This document shows positions 35,196 through 44,197 of a DNA stretch of 64,000 nt, one piece after another (position 1 is the first letter of the stretch; the number at the start of each line of letters is the position of its first letter). This stretch comes from G965261475 sp965261475 [NCBI: bacterium] (GTDB lineage: Bacteria > SAR324 > XYD2-FULL-50-16). The stretch is taken from the NCBI GenBank assembly GCA_965261475.1, contig OZ253454.1, forward strand, positions 372,001-436,000. The letters are read 5' to 3'. The translations under genes were made by a program, and so were the position numbers. Under the pieces are notes generated by a model. It worked only from the letters and a program-made list of their open reading frames with translations. It was not told where the DNA came from and made no database searches.

Positions 35196-36149
35196 TTGAA
35201 ATTTATATTTTTAGTAGATGCTCCTCAAAGTATGCAAATAGCAAAGGATACTAGCTTTGCTATGATGCTAGAGTCTCAACTTCGCTCTCACAAAATTTAT
35301 TATTTACCGCGTGGTGGGATGTTTTTTCAAAAGGGAGTATTTTTTTGCGTACAAGAAATTGTGCTCACTCGGCGCAAAACAAATTTTATTACTTTTGCAA
35401 AGACGGAGATTCTTAGTTGTAGCGAGGTTGACGCAATTTTTGTACGCCTTGAGCCGCCTTTTAATGAGGAGTACTTACAACAAACTTGGCTCTTGGACTT
35501 AGCAAAGAAAGATTGTTTTATCATCAATGATCCTCAAGGCATTAGAAATGCCAACGAAAAACTATGGGCTCTGAGGTTTACAGATTTACTACCAAAAACA
35601 CTTGTGAGCCGTAGCAAAGCTAAGTTTTTAGATTTTCTACAAGCAAACAAAACAATCATTGCTAAACCCCTAGATGGGTTTGGGGGCAGCTCTATTTTTA
35701 AACTTGCTATAGGAGATAGCAATGCTAATGTTGCCCTAGAAGTTTTAAGCCAAAATTTTACTAAAGAAATTATGCTACAAGAATATATTGCTGCTGCTAG
35801 CAAGGGAGATAAAAGAATTTTACTACTAGATGGGGAGATTTTAGGAGCAGTGCTCAGGGTGCAACAAGGAGCAGAGCATCGCAATAATTTTTTTGCAGGA
35901 GGCAAGCCACAACAAACTACAATAACCGCTAGAGACCAAGTGATAGTTCAGCGTCTCAAACCCTACCTCCAAAAAGAAGGTCTTTATTTTACCGGCATAG
36001 ATATTATTGGGGAGTATTTAATAGAGGTAAATGTTACTTCTCCTACTTGCATACAAGAGGCTAGCTCGTTTCTCAAAGAAAATTTAAGCTCTCAGGTGAT
36101 AGATTTTGTAGAACAGAGAGTACAAAAAATAGCTAAACTCTCTATTTGA
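35196..36149 (+). CDS. gshB: Glutathione synthetase
   Basis: The 317-residue protein starts at a TTG (MKFIFLVDAPQSMQIAKDTSFAMMLE), matching the prokaryotic GshB N-terminal domain. It has the ATP-grasp elements: IAKPLDGFGGSSIFKL, MLQEYIAAASKGDKRILLLDGEILGAVLRV, and TGIDIIGEYLIEVNVTSPT with the metal ligands. It adds glycine to gamma-glutamylcysteine. Prokaryotic GshB of this type is characteristic of proteobacteria and cyanobacteria. The zorA promoter overlaps its stop codon. Confidence 0.93.
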   Translation: MKFIFLVDAPQSMQIAKDTSFAMMLESQLRSHKIYYLPRGGMFFQKGVFFCVQEIVLTRRKTNFITFAKTEILSCSEVDAIFVRLEPPFNEEYLQQTWLLDLAKKDCFIINDPQGIRNANEKLWALRFTDLLPKTLVSRSKAKFLDFLQANKTIIAKPLDGFGGSSIFKLAIGDSNANVALEVLSQNFTKEIMLQEYIAAASKGDKRILLLDGEILGAVLRVQQGAEHRNNFFAGGKPQQTTITARDQVIVQRLKPYLQKEGLYFTGIDIIGEYLIEVNVTSPTCIQEASSFLKENLSSQVIDFVEQRVQKIAKLSI

Positions 36150-36174
36150 CAATATTTTATTTACTACACATAAC
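36146..36174 (+). promoter_or_regulatory. possible promoter of the Zorya operon
   Basis: TTGACA (36146-36151), a 17-bp spacer and CATAAC (36169-36174) place the start only about 2 nt before the zorA ATG, implying an almost leaderless mRNA. Confidence 0.4.
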
Positions 36175-36182
36175 TTAAAATT

Positions 36183-38075
36183 ATGAATTTTTTACTAGAT
36201 GACCCGATTATTAACATATTCTTTGCTATTATTGCTGGAGTGTTTATTTTGTGTATCTGTGTTTTTCACTATTTTCCTCAAAATAGATTGTATTCTATAG
36301 CTAATCAAGGCTCTTCCTTGCTGGTTACTCTAGGTATTTTGGGTACTTTCGTAGGAATCAGTATAGCTCTTACTAACTTTGATACTTCAAATATCAACCA
36401 AGCTATCCCTCTACTATTATCTGGGCTAAAAACTGCATTTTATACTAGTGTTGCTGGTTTATTAGCGTCTCTTATATTTAGGGTAATAAAATCTTGCTTA
36501 AGCAAGGATAAGTCAGCTGGCGATTCGCATGCAGTACTAGTGCAGATTAGTGATAATATTGTTGATGTTAGAGACGCTCTGATAGGAGAAGGCGATGCTA
36601 GTCTCTCTACACAAATGAGCAAAGTTAGAGACGCTCTGATAGGAGAAGGCGATGCTAGTCTCTCTACACAAATAGGAAAATTAAGGCTAGATTTTCAAAG
36701 TTTTGCAGAAAAAATAACCAAAGATAGCTCAAAGGCACTGATTGAAGCACTAGAGAATGTAATTAAAGATTTTAATGCCAAAATTAATGAGCAATTTGGA
36801 GAGAATTTTAAACGTTTAAATGAAGCGGTTGGTAAGCTTTTAGCTTGGCAAATAGAATACAAACAGCAAGTTCAAGAACTCACGGCAATTTTTGAGGAAG
36901 CAAAAACAGGCATTGTGGTAGCACAAGAAAGCATCACAAAAATTGAAAAATCAAGTTCTAAAATTCCCGAGCAAATGGCAAAAATAGCAGAAGTTTTTGA
37001 GCTCACAGATACACGCATGAAAGAGCTATATAATGGTTTGTCTAGTCTAGCTGAGCTACGCCTGCAAGCAGAAGCAGCAGTGCCTTTTCTCCAAAAGCAG
37101 TTTGAAACTATGACAGGTAATTTTAAAACTATAGCAGATGATTTTCAAGCTAGTGTAGCAGAGCAATTAACAGCTATCCAAACTACACAATCAGAATTCC
37201 AAGATAACAATAAGGCAGAGCTTGAAAAAATAACAGAAGGTTTTGCTACTACAAACAAAGATATACAAGGTATGCTCTCAAAATCTACTACAGATACCAG
37301 TGAGATGCTCAATAAATCTGTAGCGTCTCTAGATCAGATTATCAAAGATAAATTAACAGTTATCCAAACTACACAATCAGAATTCCAAGATAACAATAAG
37401 GCAGAGCTTGAAAAAATAACAGAAGGCTTTGCTACTACAAACAAAGATATACAAGGTATGCTCAATAAATCTGTAGCGTCTCTAGATCAGATTATCAAAG
37501 ATAAATTAACAGCTATCCAAACTACACAATCAGAATTCCAAGATAACAATAAGGCAGAGCTTGAAAAAATAACAGAAGGTTTTGCTACTACAAACAAAGA
37601 TATACAAGGTATGCTCTCAAAATCTACTACAGATACCAGTGAGATGCTCAATAAATCTGTAGCGTCTCTAGATCAGATTATCAAAGAGCAATTAACAGCT
37701 ATCCAAGCTACACAATCAGAATTCCAAGATAACAATAAGGCAGAGCTTAAAAAAATAACAGAAGGTTTTGCTACTACAAACAAAGATATACAAGGTATGC
37801 TCTCAAAATCTACTACAGATACCAGTGAGATGCTCACTGGCTCAATATTGGAGTTATCGGAAAAAATAGAAGGTCAGATTTCAAAATCTACTCAAACAAC
37901 CAGTGAGATGCTCAATCAATCCATCCAGCAGCTAGATAGTAGTATGGAAAAAGAATTAGAAAGGGCGTTAAACAGACTAGGGAATAGTTTGATTGCGATT
38001 ACAACAAAATTAGTAAAGAGCTATGAAGAGCATTCTGAGCATATTAGCAGCCAATTAGACAAGCGTCAATCTTAG
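36183..38075 (+). CDS. zorA: ZorA-like MotA/TolQ/ExbB proton-channel subunit with long repetitive tail
   Basis: The 630-residue protein has membrane segments at about 8-28, 38-60 (SLLVTLGILGTFVGISIAL) and 82-105 (LLLSGLKTAFYTSVAGLLASLIF). The GILGTFVGI...GLKTAFYTSVAGL block is the MotA/TolQ/ExbB signature as seen in ZorA. The remaining about 500 residues are a predicted cytoplasmic coiled-coil tail. It contains a 57-bp duplication (36567-36680, VRDALIGEGDASLSTQ twice) and three-and-a-half near-identical units of up to 62 residues (37167-37840, LTAIQTTQSEFQDNNKAELE...). Known ZorA proteins form a pentameric motor around ZorB with a long intracellular tail. It is followed 2 bp later by zorB. 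Confidence 0.85.
   Translation: MNFLLDDPIINIFFAIIAGVFILCICVFHYFPQNRLYSIANQGSSLLVTLGILGTFVGISIALTNFDTSNINQAIPLLLSGLKTAFYTSVAGLLASLIFRVIKSCLSKDKSAGDSHAVLVQISDNIVDVRDALIGEGDASLSTQMSKVRDALIGEGDASLSTQIGKLRLDFQSFAEKITKDSSKALIEALENVIKDFNAKINEQFGENFKRLNEAVGKLLAWQIEYKQQVQELTAIFEEAKTGIVVAQESITKIEKSSSKIPEQMAKIAEVFELTDTRMKELYNGLSSLAELRLQAEAAVPFLQKQFETMTGNFKTIADDFQASVAEQLTAIQTTQSEFQDNNKAELEKITEGFATTNKDIQGMLSKSTTDTSEMLNKSVASLDQIIKDKLTVIQTTQSEFQDNNKAELEKITEGFATTNKDIQGMLNKSVASLDQIIKDKLTAIQTTQSEFQDNNKAELEKITEGFATTNKDIQGMLSKSTTDTSEMLNKSVASLDQIIKEQLTAIQATQSEFQDNNKAELKKITEGFATTNKDIQGMLSKSTTDTSEMLTGSILELSEKIEGQISKSTQTTSEMLNQSIQQLDSSMEKELERALNRLGNSLIAITTKLVKSYEEHSEHISSQLDKRQS
36567..36680 (+). repeat. 57-bp tandem duplication in zorA
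   Basis: Two copies begin gttagagacgctctg at 36567 and 36624; they differ only at the end of the second copy. Confidence 0.9.
37167..37840 (+). repeat. tandem 186/153/186-bp repeats encoding the zorA tail
   Basis: Units start at 37167, 37353, 37506 and 37692. The second lacks 33 bp (11 codons), and all spacings are multiples of three. The units are almost identical in DNA, so they arose recently. Confidence 0.9.
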
Positions 38076-38077
38076 CA

Positions 38078-38767
38078 ATGGCAACTAACAAAATCTTAAC
38101 TCCACAAACTAGCGAGGAGGATTCTTGGATGTCTATTTCGGATATGATGGCAGGGCTAATGTTAGTTTTTTTGTTTATTGCTATTGTTTATATTCGCAAC
38201 ATTGGTCAACATGCCAATGAAATCAATGATACACAAGAGAAAATTTGTAATGAGCTCAAACAAGAATTTAGAGAAGTTGAAACAGCATGGAGAATGTCTA
38301 TTTGTGAGAATGGACTAGTAATAAAATTTAGGAATGAAGCTATTTTTACACAGGGCAATGATAGAATCGCACCAGAATTTCAAGTTATACTTCGTGATTT
38401 TTATCCAAGATTTATGAAAATAATTTGGCTAAATCAAGCAAAAATTAGCGAGCTTCGTATTGAGGGGAATACCTCAAGCGAGGGGGCAAGAGGTATGGAT
38501 CAGTTTGATGCTTATCTCTACAATACTCAATTATCGCAAAATAGATCAATCAATGTGATGTATTTTGTTTTAAATATAGCAAAAATAAAAACAAACTCAG
38601 ATTATCTTATCTGGTCGTATCAGAATTTAACTGCTCATGGTTTGTCCTCGTCTAATTTGGTAATTAGTCAAAATCTTGAAGATAGAGTGAACTCTAGAAG
38701 AGTTGAGTTTAGGCTAAAAACAACAGCACAAGACGAGCTCTTGCAACTCATTAAAACTATTCAGTGA
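38078..38767 (+). CDS. zorB: ZorB-like MotB/OmpA-domain stator subunit
   Basis: The 229-residue protein has a short cytoplasmic N-terminus and one membrane helix, SWMSISDMMAGLMLVFLFIAIVYI. The Asp in SDMMAGLM occupies the proton-relay position of MotB and ZorB. The periplasmic domain is OmpA/MotB-like (LRIEGNTSSEGARG ... NTQLSQNRSINVMYFVL ... NSRRVEFRLK). It should anchor the motor to peptidoglycan. It overlaps the HNH gene by four bases (GTGA). Confidence 0.85.
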   Translation: MATNKILTPQTSEEDSWMSISDMMAGLMLVFLFIAIVYIRNIGQHANEINDTQEKICNELKQEFREVETAWRMSICENGLVIKFRNEAIFTQGNDRIAPEFQVILRDFYPRFMKIIWLNQAKISELRIEGNTSSEGARGMDQFDAYLYNTQLSQNRSINVMYFVLNIAKIKTNSDYLIWSYQNLTAHGLSSSNLVISQNLEDRVNSRRVEFRLKTTAQDELLQLIKTIQ

Positions 38768-39597
38768 AGCTGTTTATAAATTCGTTTATCGAGCTCGACA
38801 AACTTCGTCAAAGGCTTGGAGCACCTAAAACGAGCTATGAGTTTAGCACTCCATTAGATAAGACAGCAAAAATAAAAATTGAGCTTAAAAACAGCGGTAT
38901 TGAAGTTAGCGCAGACGAATTGGAAAAAGTTGGTCCTTTTTTGTCTTATAAAGATAATCTAGTAATGCATTATATTAAAGACAGTAGATACTCACGCGAA
39001 GATTTATTAAATACTACAGTAAACAAGCGCGCTCCAAAATTTCACTTTTACAACCAGTGTCGTACTCTAGTAGAGATGGAACAAAAAGGCAAAAAAAATC
39101 GGTATGTAGCCTTTACATCTACAACTAATAAATTTAAGGTCAAAGATAGTGATAATAAGGAAATACCAGATGTTATACTCTATGTTTGTCAAAATTGTTT
39201 AAATGGCTCTGGTTATAGAGGATTTTCTTACAAGTTTTTAAAAGATAAACGCATTCAAGCAGTTAAAGATTTTGATATTCCAACTTTTTTAGCAGAAAAT
39301 CACAGCACCTATGGTGATCTGCTGAATATTAAACCTAGTGAGAGAGATGAGTATCCTGCTGATTGGATGGAAGTTTCTAGGAAAACTAGGCAAAATGCAA
39401 AATGGAAATGCTCAAAGTGCTATGTAGATATGTCAAAAAGAATGGATGGGTTGCATACACACCACATAGATAAAGATAAAACAAATAATAGAGATGATAA
39501 TTTACAAGTGCTATGTGCTCTATGCCATCAAAAACACCATCCAACAATGAATGTAACAAAAAGAATTCAAAGACATATTCTACAGCAACGCCAATAG
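38764..39597 (+). CDS. zorE: HNH endonuclease, ZorE-like effector of Zorya type II
   Basis: The 277-residue protein starts at a GTG overlapping zorB. The C-terminal 60 residues are a complete HNH domain with structural zinc: CSKCYVDMSKRMDG, then LHTHHIDKDKTNNRDDNLQVLCALCHQKHHP (His-His, Asn, His, plus the second CxxC). The N-terminal two thirds is not recognised but has another CxxC (VCQNC, about residue 137). In Zorya type II the third gene after zorA and zorB is an HNH nuclease (ZorE), so synteny supports the name. It would nick or cut invading DNA when the membrane motor signals infection. Confidence 0.75.
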   Translation: MKLFINSFIELDKLRQRLGAPKTSYEFSTPLDKTAKIKIELKNSGIEVSADELEKVGPFLSYKDNLVMHYIKDSRYSREDLLNTTVNKRAPKFHFYNQCRTLVEMEQKGKKNRYVAFTSTTNKFKVKDSDNKEIPDVILYVCQNCLNGSGYRGFSYKFLKDKRIQAVKDFDIPTFLAENHSTYGDLLNIKPSERDEYPADWMEVSRKTRQNAKWKCSKCYVDMSKRMDGLHTHHIDKDKTNNRDDNLQVLCALCHQKHHPTMNVTKRIQRHILQQRQ

Positions 39598-39691
39598 TTT
39601 TGCTGGTGGCTCTAGGTATTTTGGTTGGTAGTGTACTTTGCGAAGCTCACTTGAAAATACTATGCAAAACAAGTACAGGGCACTAGTAAAA

Positions 39692-41215
39692 CTAATTATA
39701 GCCTTTGAGCTCGCACCAAGCATCACTCATACAAGACAAGAGGTCGCTAGCTAGCACAGATTCTGCTGCTTTTTTGGCAATACTAAGCTCACCGCATAGT
39801 CCGTGTAAATAAACACCAATTAAACAGGTATTTTTTGGGGTATAGCCTTGTGCTAGCAGGGCTACTAAAATTCCTGTTAAGAGGTCTCCGCTACCACCTT
39901 TTGCCATAGTATGGCTACCTGTAGAATTAAAATAAATTTTTCCATCAGGGCTCGCAATGCTAGTATAGGCTCCTTTGAGTACTAGGTATACTTGGTATTG
40001 TTTGGCAAACTTTATTTGTTTTGCTAGTTTATCAAAATCATCTGTATATACACCAGCTAGCCTTTGAAATTCTTTCGGGTGCGGCGTTAAAATACTGTCT
40101 TTGGGAAGTTCTAAAAGCCATTTGGGGTGTTTAGCTAGGATATTCAAAGCATCGGCGTCTAGTACCAAAGGTTTATTTGCTCTTTTGATGAGAGTATAAA
40201 CAAATCTTTGGGTTTCTTTTGCTAGTCCAATACCGCAACCTATGCCAATAGCTGAGTATTCCCCTCGCACTGCTCCTTTGAGATAATACTCCCCAGCGTT
40301 CAGCTCTACTATAGCCTCTGGGAGTGATATTTGAGCTATTTGATAGCCACAAGCTGGTATATGCAGTGTTGTTAAGCCCACTCCTGAGCGTAGGCTAGCT
40401 GCCGCACATAGTACAGCTGCCCCCATTTTACCTAGCATACCAGCTACAATCAAGCAGTGTCCGTAAGTACCCTTATGAGAAAATTTTGTTCTTTTTTTGA
40501 TTAAAGGACGAATGTCTGTGAGTGTTACAAACTCGTAAGATGTATTTTGTTTGGAGATAAAATTATCATTTAACCCTATAGGCAGCAAGTGCCAGTCTCC
40601 TACAAAAATATTGTTCTCAGGCAATAAAAAAGCAATTTTTGGCAGTTGAAACGCTAGGGTATAATTTGCTTTGATAGCACTAGCAGTTGTTTTTGTCTCG
40701 CAGTATAGACCAGATGGAATATCTATTGCCACAATGGTTTTGTTTGTTTGGTTTAGCTGTTTAATTAGCTCTGCAAGCCATCCTATTATTGGGCGATTTA
40801 ACCCTGAACCAAAAATAGCGTCAATTATAATATATGCTTTATCACAAACAAAATGCTCTTTTACCAACATTGGTAAATTTGTAGCACTTGTTATTTTCTG
40901 CCTTGTGATGCCTAGCTTAAGCAATCTTTGTTTGTTGGTCTCAAACTCTAAAGAATTGCTCTTAGAGCTTGCAACTAGGTAGCAACAAACGCTATATCCG
41001 CTCTCAAATAGCAAACGACTAATAGCTAGTCCGTCACCTCCATTATTTCCTGTGCCACAAAAAACATAAAATTTATATTTTTTATCAAACCTCTTTTGCA
41101 ACCATTCGCTACAGCGACTAGCTGCTCGCTCCATTAAATCTATAGCAGCAATAGGCTCATTATCAATGGTAAATTTATCAGCATTGCGAATTTGCTCAGA
41201 GCTCAAAATTTTCAT
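39692..41215 (-). CDS. nnr: Bifunctional NAD(P)HX epimerase / ADP-dependent dehydratase
   Basis: The 507-residue protein has an N-terminal YjeF_N epimerase domain (about 1-215: MKILSSEQIRNADKFTI, VFCGTGNNGGDGLAISRLL, AIDIPSGL). A C-terminal ribokinase-like dehydratase domain follows (about 240-505: GHCLIVAGMLGKMGAAVLCAAASLRSGVGLTTL, TPHPKEFQRL, AKGGSGDLLTGILVALLAQG). It repairs hydrated NAD(P)H. It lies 18 bp downstream of polA. Confidence 0.96.
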   Translation of the reverse strand: MKILSSEQIRNADKFTIDNEPIAAIDLMERAASRCSEWLQKRFDKKYKFYVFCGTGNNGGDGLAISRLLFESGYSVCCYLVASSKSNSLEFETNKQRLLKLGITRQKITSATNLPMLVKEHFVCDKAYIIIDAIFGSGLNRPIIGWLAELIKQLNQTNKTIVAIDIPSGLYCETKTTASAIKANYTLAFQLPKIAFLLPENNIFVGDWHLLPIGLNDNFISKQNTSYEFVTLTDIRPLIKKRTKFSHKGTYGHCLIVAGMLGKMGAAVLCAAASLRSGVGLTTLHIPACGYQIAQISLPEAIVELNAGEYYLKGAVRGEYSAIGIGCGIGLAKETQRFVYTLIKRANKPLVLDADALNILAKHPKWLLELPKDSILTPHPKEFQRLAGVYTDDFDKLAKQIKFAKQYQVYLVLKGAYTSIASPDGKIYFNSTGSHTMAKGGSGDLLTGILVALLAQGYTPKNTCLIGVYLHGLCGELSIAKKAAESVLASDLLSCMSDAWCELKGYN

Positions 41216-41233
41216 ATTATAACTAGCTTTAGA

Positions 41234-43900
41234 CTAGTGTGCTGCGTTCCAATTATTACCTTTTTTTATTTCTACTTTGAGAGGTACTAGTAGCTGATAG
41301 GCTGTTTGCATTTGCTCTTTGATAAGTAGCATCTTACTGTCTGCGGTCGGGAGAGGTGTTTCAAAAACTAACTCGTCGTGAATTTGCATTATCATCTGGT
41401 TTGCTAGGCGTGCTTCTTTGTCAATTTTAATCATAGCAAGTTTTATTAAATCTGCTGCGCTTCCTTGAATTTTTGTATTGACAGCAATTCTTTCCATAGC
41501 AGAGCGAAGCATTGCATTTTTATCGTTGATAGCTTTTACTCTTCTAATTCTTCCTAAAATAGTAGTAACAACTTCTTGTTTTCTAGCGCATATAATAGTA
41601 TTTTCGATAAACTCTTGAATTTTGGGGTATTTAGCAAAGTAGGTTGCTATAAATTCGCTTGCTTCTTTTCTACTAACTTTGATTTCTTGAGCAAGTTTTG
41701 TTGCTCCCATACCATAAATAATACCGAAGTTGATTGCTTTAGCTACTGAGCGCATCTCTTTATCTACCTTGTCTTGTGGAATTTTAAAAATAGCACTAGC
41801 AGTTTCGCTATGAATATCTTTTTGCTCTTGGAAAGCTCTGATGAGTTTCTCGTCTTTGCAAAAATGCGCAAGTAGTCGCAATTCTATTTGAGAATAGTCC
41901 GCACATATCAAACAATAACCTTCTTGGGCAATAAAAGCTGTTCTAATACGCTCGCCGTCTTCGCCTCTAATAGGAATATTTTGTAAATTTGGGTCTTTAG
42001 AGCTTAGCCTACCGGTTGCTGTGATACTTTGCTGGTAGGAAGTATGAATTCTCCCTGTTTGAGCTCGCACTAGATGAGGCAGTACCTCTAAGTAACTATT
42101 TATAAGTTTTTGTTTGCTACGATAAATATGTATTTTTTTAGCAATGGGGTATTTAAAAGAGAGTTTTTCTAAAATATCGGCGCTGGTAGCATAACCTGTT
42201 TTTGTTCTTTTACAGTGCTCTGTAATAGCCATTTTTTCAAATAAAACCTCTCCTAGCTGTTTGGGAGAATTGATATTAAATTCGCCTCCTGTTTCTTTAT
42301 AGATTGCTTTTGCTATTTGCTCTGCTTGGGTTTTGATTGTTTTTGATAAATCATACAAAATTTGCTTGTTGATTTTCACTCCTTTGCTTTCTATTTTAGC
42401 TAAAATTAGACACAAAGGAATTTCTACTTCTTTGTAGAGTTTAGTTAAATTTTTTTTTGCTAGAGCTAAGGTAAAAATGTTATAGAGCTGCAAAGTAACA
42501 TCTGCATCTTCTGCTGCGTAAATATAGGCTTCTTTGATTGGTACTTCGTCAAACTGTGCTCTATTTTTGTTGGTGACTACCCTCTCAAAAGGAATACACT
42601 GGTAGTTCAAAAAAATATCTGCTAGCCTAGTGAGCCCGTGCTGATGAGTATCTGAGTACAATAGATAAGATTGCAACATAGTATCTTCTAATTGATTGCG
42701 AGGCTCTATATTATAATTCTTCAACACAGCAACTTCGTATTTTAGATTGTGGGCAATTAGTGTAATTTGAGGATTATCAAAAATTTTTTGCAGAGCTCGC
42801 AGAGTTTCTGTGAGCTCTAATTGTGGGCTATCTTCTTGATGGCTAATAGGTATATATCCAGCAGGTAGCCCTGCTACAGCCAGAGCAATTCCGACAATTT
42901 TTGCCTCTGGTACTACTAGTGAGGTCGTCTCTAAATCAAAGGCAAAATATTTTTTATCCTCGATGTGTTCAAGATAGTTTTGTAGTATTGCTTTAGTGTT
43001 GATGAGCCTATAATCTCTTTTGATTTCTTTTTGAGCTTGTGCTTCTTGGGAAGAGCCATTTAGCAGAGAATCCTCAGCAAACCCGTAGTTGTAGTAAAAT
43101 TTTCTTAAACTTGTTTGCTCAGGAGTGCCTAAAATACAGTCTGTGAGCTGACAGTCTAAATTTAATTGATGGTTGAGCTTTGTAAGTTTAAGACTAAGAT
43201 CAACATTTTGTTTGGCATCTACTAATTTTTTACTCACAGATTTTTTGATATTTGCTAGGTTTTGATAGATATTTGCTAGACTCTGGTATTCGTCTAGCAG
43301 AGCCCCTGCTGTTTTTGGACCTATGCCCCTAGCGCCGGGAATATTATCAGCACTATCACCAATCAAGGCTAAATATTCTGCTATTTGCTCGGGGTAAACT
43401 CCGTGTTTTTGCTTGACCTCTTCTTTGCGGTATTTAATATTTTTCATACTATCGTACATTGAAACCTTGTCATTGATTAGCTGGGTTAAATCCTTATCAC
43501 CAGAAACTATCACGACCTCGTCCACCTCTCTTGCAAATTTTCTGGAAAGCTCAGCAATCAAATCATCTGCTTCCCAGCCATCTTTTTTAATGGATGCAAT
43601 ATTCAAAACCCGTACTAATTCAAAAATAGGTTGAAACTGTTGCTTTAAATCTTCTGGAGCAGCTTGCCTGTTTGCTTTGTATGCAGGATAAATATCACTA
43701 CGAAAAGTCTTGCTATCAGCGTCAAAAACTAGCAATAGATATTGCAATTCTTTTTGCTCCAAAATTCTGCGTAACATATTCTTAAAACCGTAGATTGCAT
43801 TGGTAGGAAAGCCTTCTTTGTTTGTTAAACTACTATTAAAACTATAGTAGGCACGAAAAACATAGGACATAGCGTCTATGAGGTATATTTTTTTTGTCAT
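41234..43900 (-). CDS. polA: DNA polymerase I
   Basis: The 888-residue protein has all three domains. The 5'-3' exonuclease is first (VFRAYYSFNSSLTNKEGFPTNAIYGF, VSGDKDLTQLI, YLALIGDSADNIPGARGIGPKTA). The 3'-5' proofreading domain keeps its acidic residues (FAFDLETTSL, HNLKYE, YAAEDAD). The polymerase follows (ICADYSQIELRLLAH, KAINFGIIYGMG, QIHDELVFE). It acts in Okazaki-fragment maturation and repair. The upstream 297-bp gap to mod (43901-44197) shows no gene. Confidence 0.97.
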   Translation of the reverse strand: MTKKIYLIDAMSYVFRAYYSFNSSLTNKEGFPTNAIYGFKNMLRRILEQKELQYLLLVFDADSKTFRSDIYPAYKANRQAAPEDLKQQFQPIFELVRVLNIASIKKDGWEADDLIAELSRKFAREVDEVVIVSGDKDLTQLINDKVSMYDSMKNIKYRKEEVKQKHGVYPEQIAEYLALIGDSADNIPGARGIGPKTAGALLDEYQSLANIYQNLANIKKSVSKKLVDAKQNVDLSLKLTKLNHQLNLDCQLTDCILGTPEQTSLRKFYYNYGFAEDSLLNGSSQEAQAQKEIKRDYRLINTKAILQNYLEHIEDKKYFAFDLETTSLVVPEAKIVGIALAVAGLPAGYIPISHQEDSPQLELTETLRALQKIFDNPQITLIAHNLKYEVAVLKNYNIEPRNQLEDTMLQSYLLYSDTHQHGLTRLADIFLNYQCIPFERVVTNKNRAQFDEVPIKEAYIYAAEDADVTLQLYNIFTLALAKKNLTKLYKEVEIPLCLILAKIESKGVKINKQILYDLSKTIKTQAEQIAKAIYKETGGEFNINSPKQLGEVLFEKMAITEHCKRTKTGYATSADILEKLSFKYPIAKKIHIYRSKQKLINSYLEVLPHLVRAQTGRIHTSYQQSITATGRLSSKDPNLQNIPIRGEDGERIRTAFIAQEGYCLICADYSQIELRLLAHFCKDEKLIRAFQEQKDIHSETASAIFKIPQDKVDKEMRSVAKAINFGIIYGMGATKLAQEIKVSRKEASEFIATYFAKYPKIQEFIENTIICARKQEVVTTILGRIRRVKAINDKNAMLRSAMERIAVNTKIQGSAADLIKLAMIKIDKEARLANQMIMQIHDELVFETPLPTADSKMLLIKEQMQTAYQLLVPLKVEIKKGNNWNAAH

Positions 43901-44197
43901 TGGTATTTTGATGCGGTTGAGTTCTTAAAATAGCTATATTTTTATTAAAATACAAGCAATTTTACCAAGCTGATTATTTGCTATCAAAAGCTATTCTCCG
44001 CCAAAATCTTGGCTGCTATGAGTTAAGAGAGTGCTATAGAGAATGCAGTATTTATGTGTTATGCTAAGCATAAAATTTATAAAAACATCAAGTTTGATAT
44101 TTTATTTATCATTTTTGTATATTTATGATATTTTTACTCACGAGCAAGATATTTTTTGCTATTATTTTTCTAAAACAAAATTATTTATCAAGGATAA

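Noticed and set aside
35534-35905. 123-codon minus-strand frame inside gshB
   Set aside because: Antisense shadow of the ATP-grasp domain.
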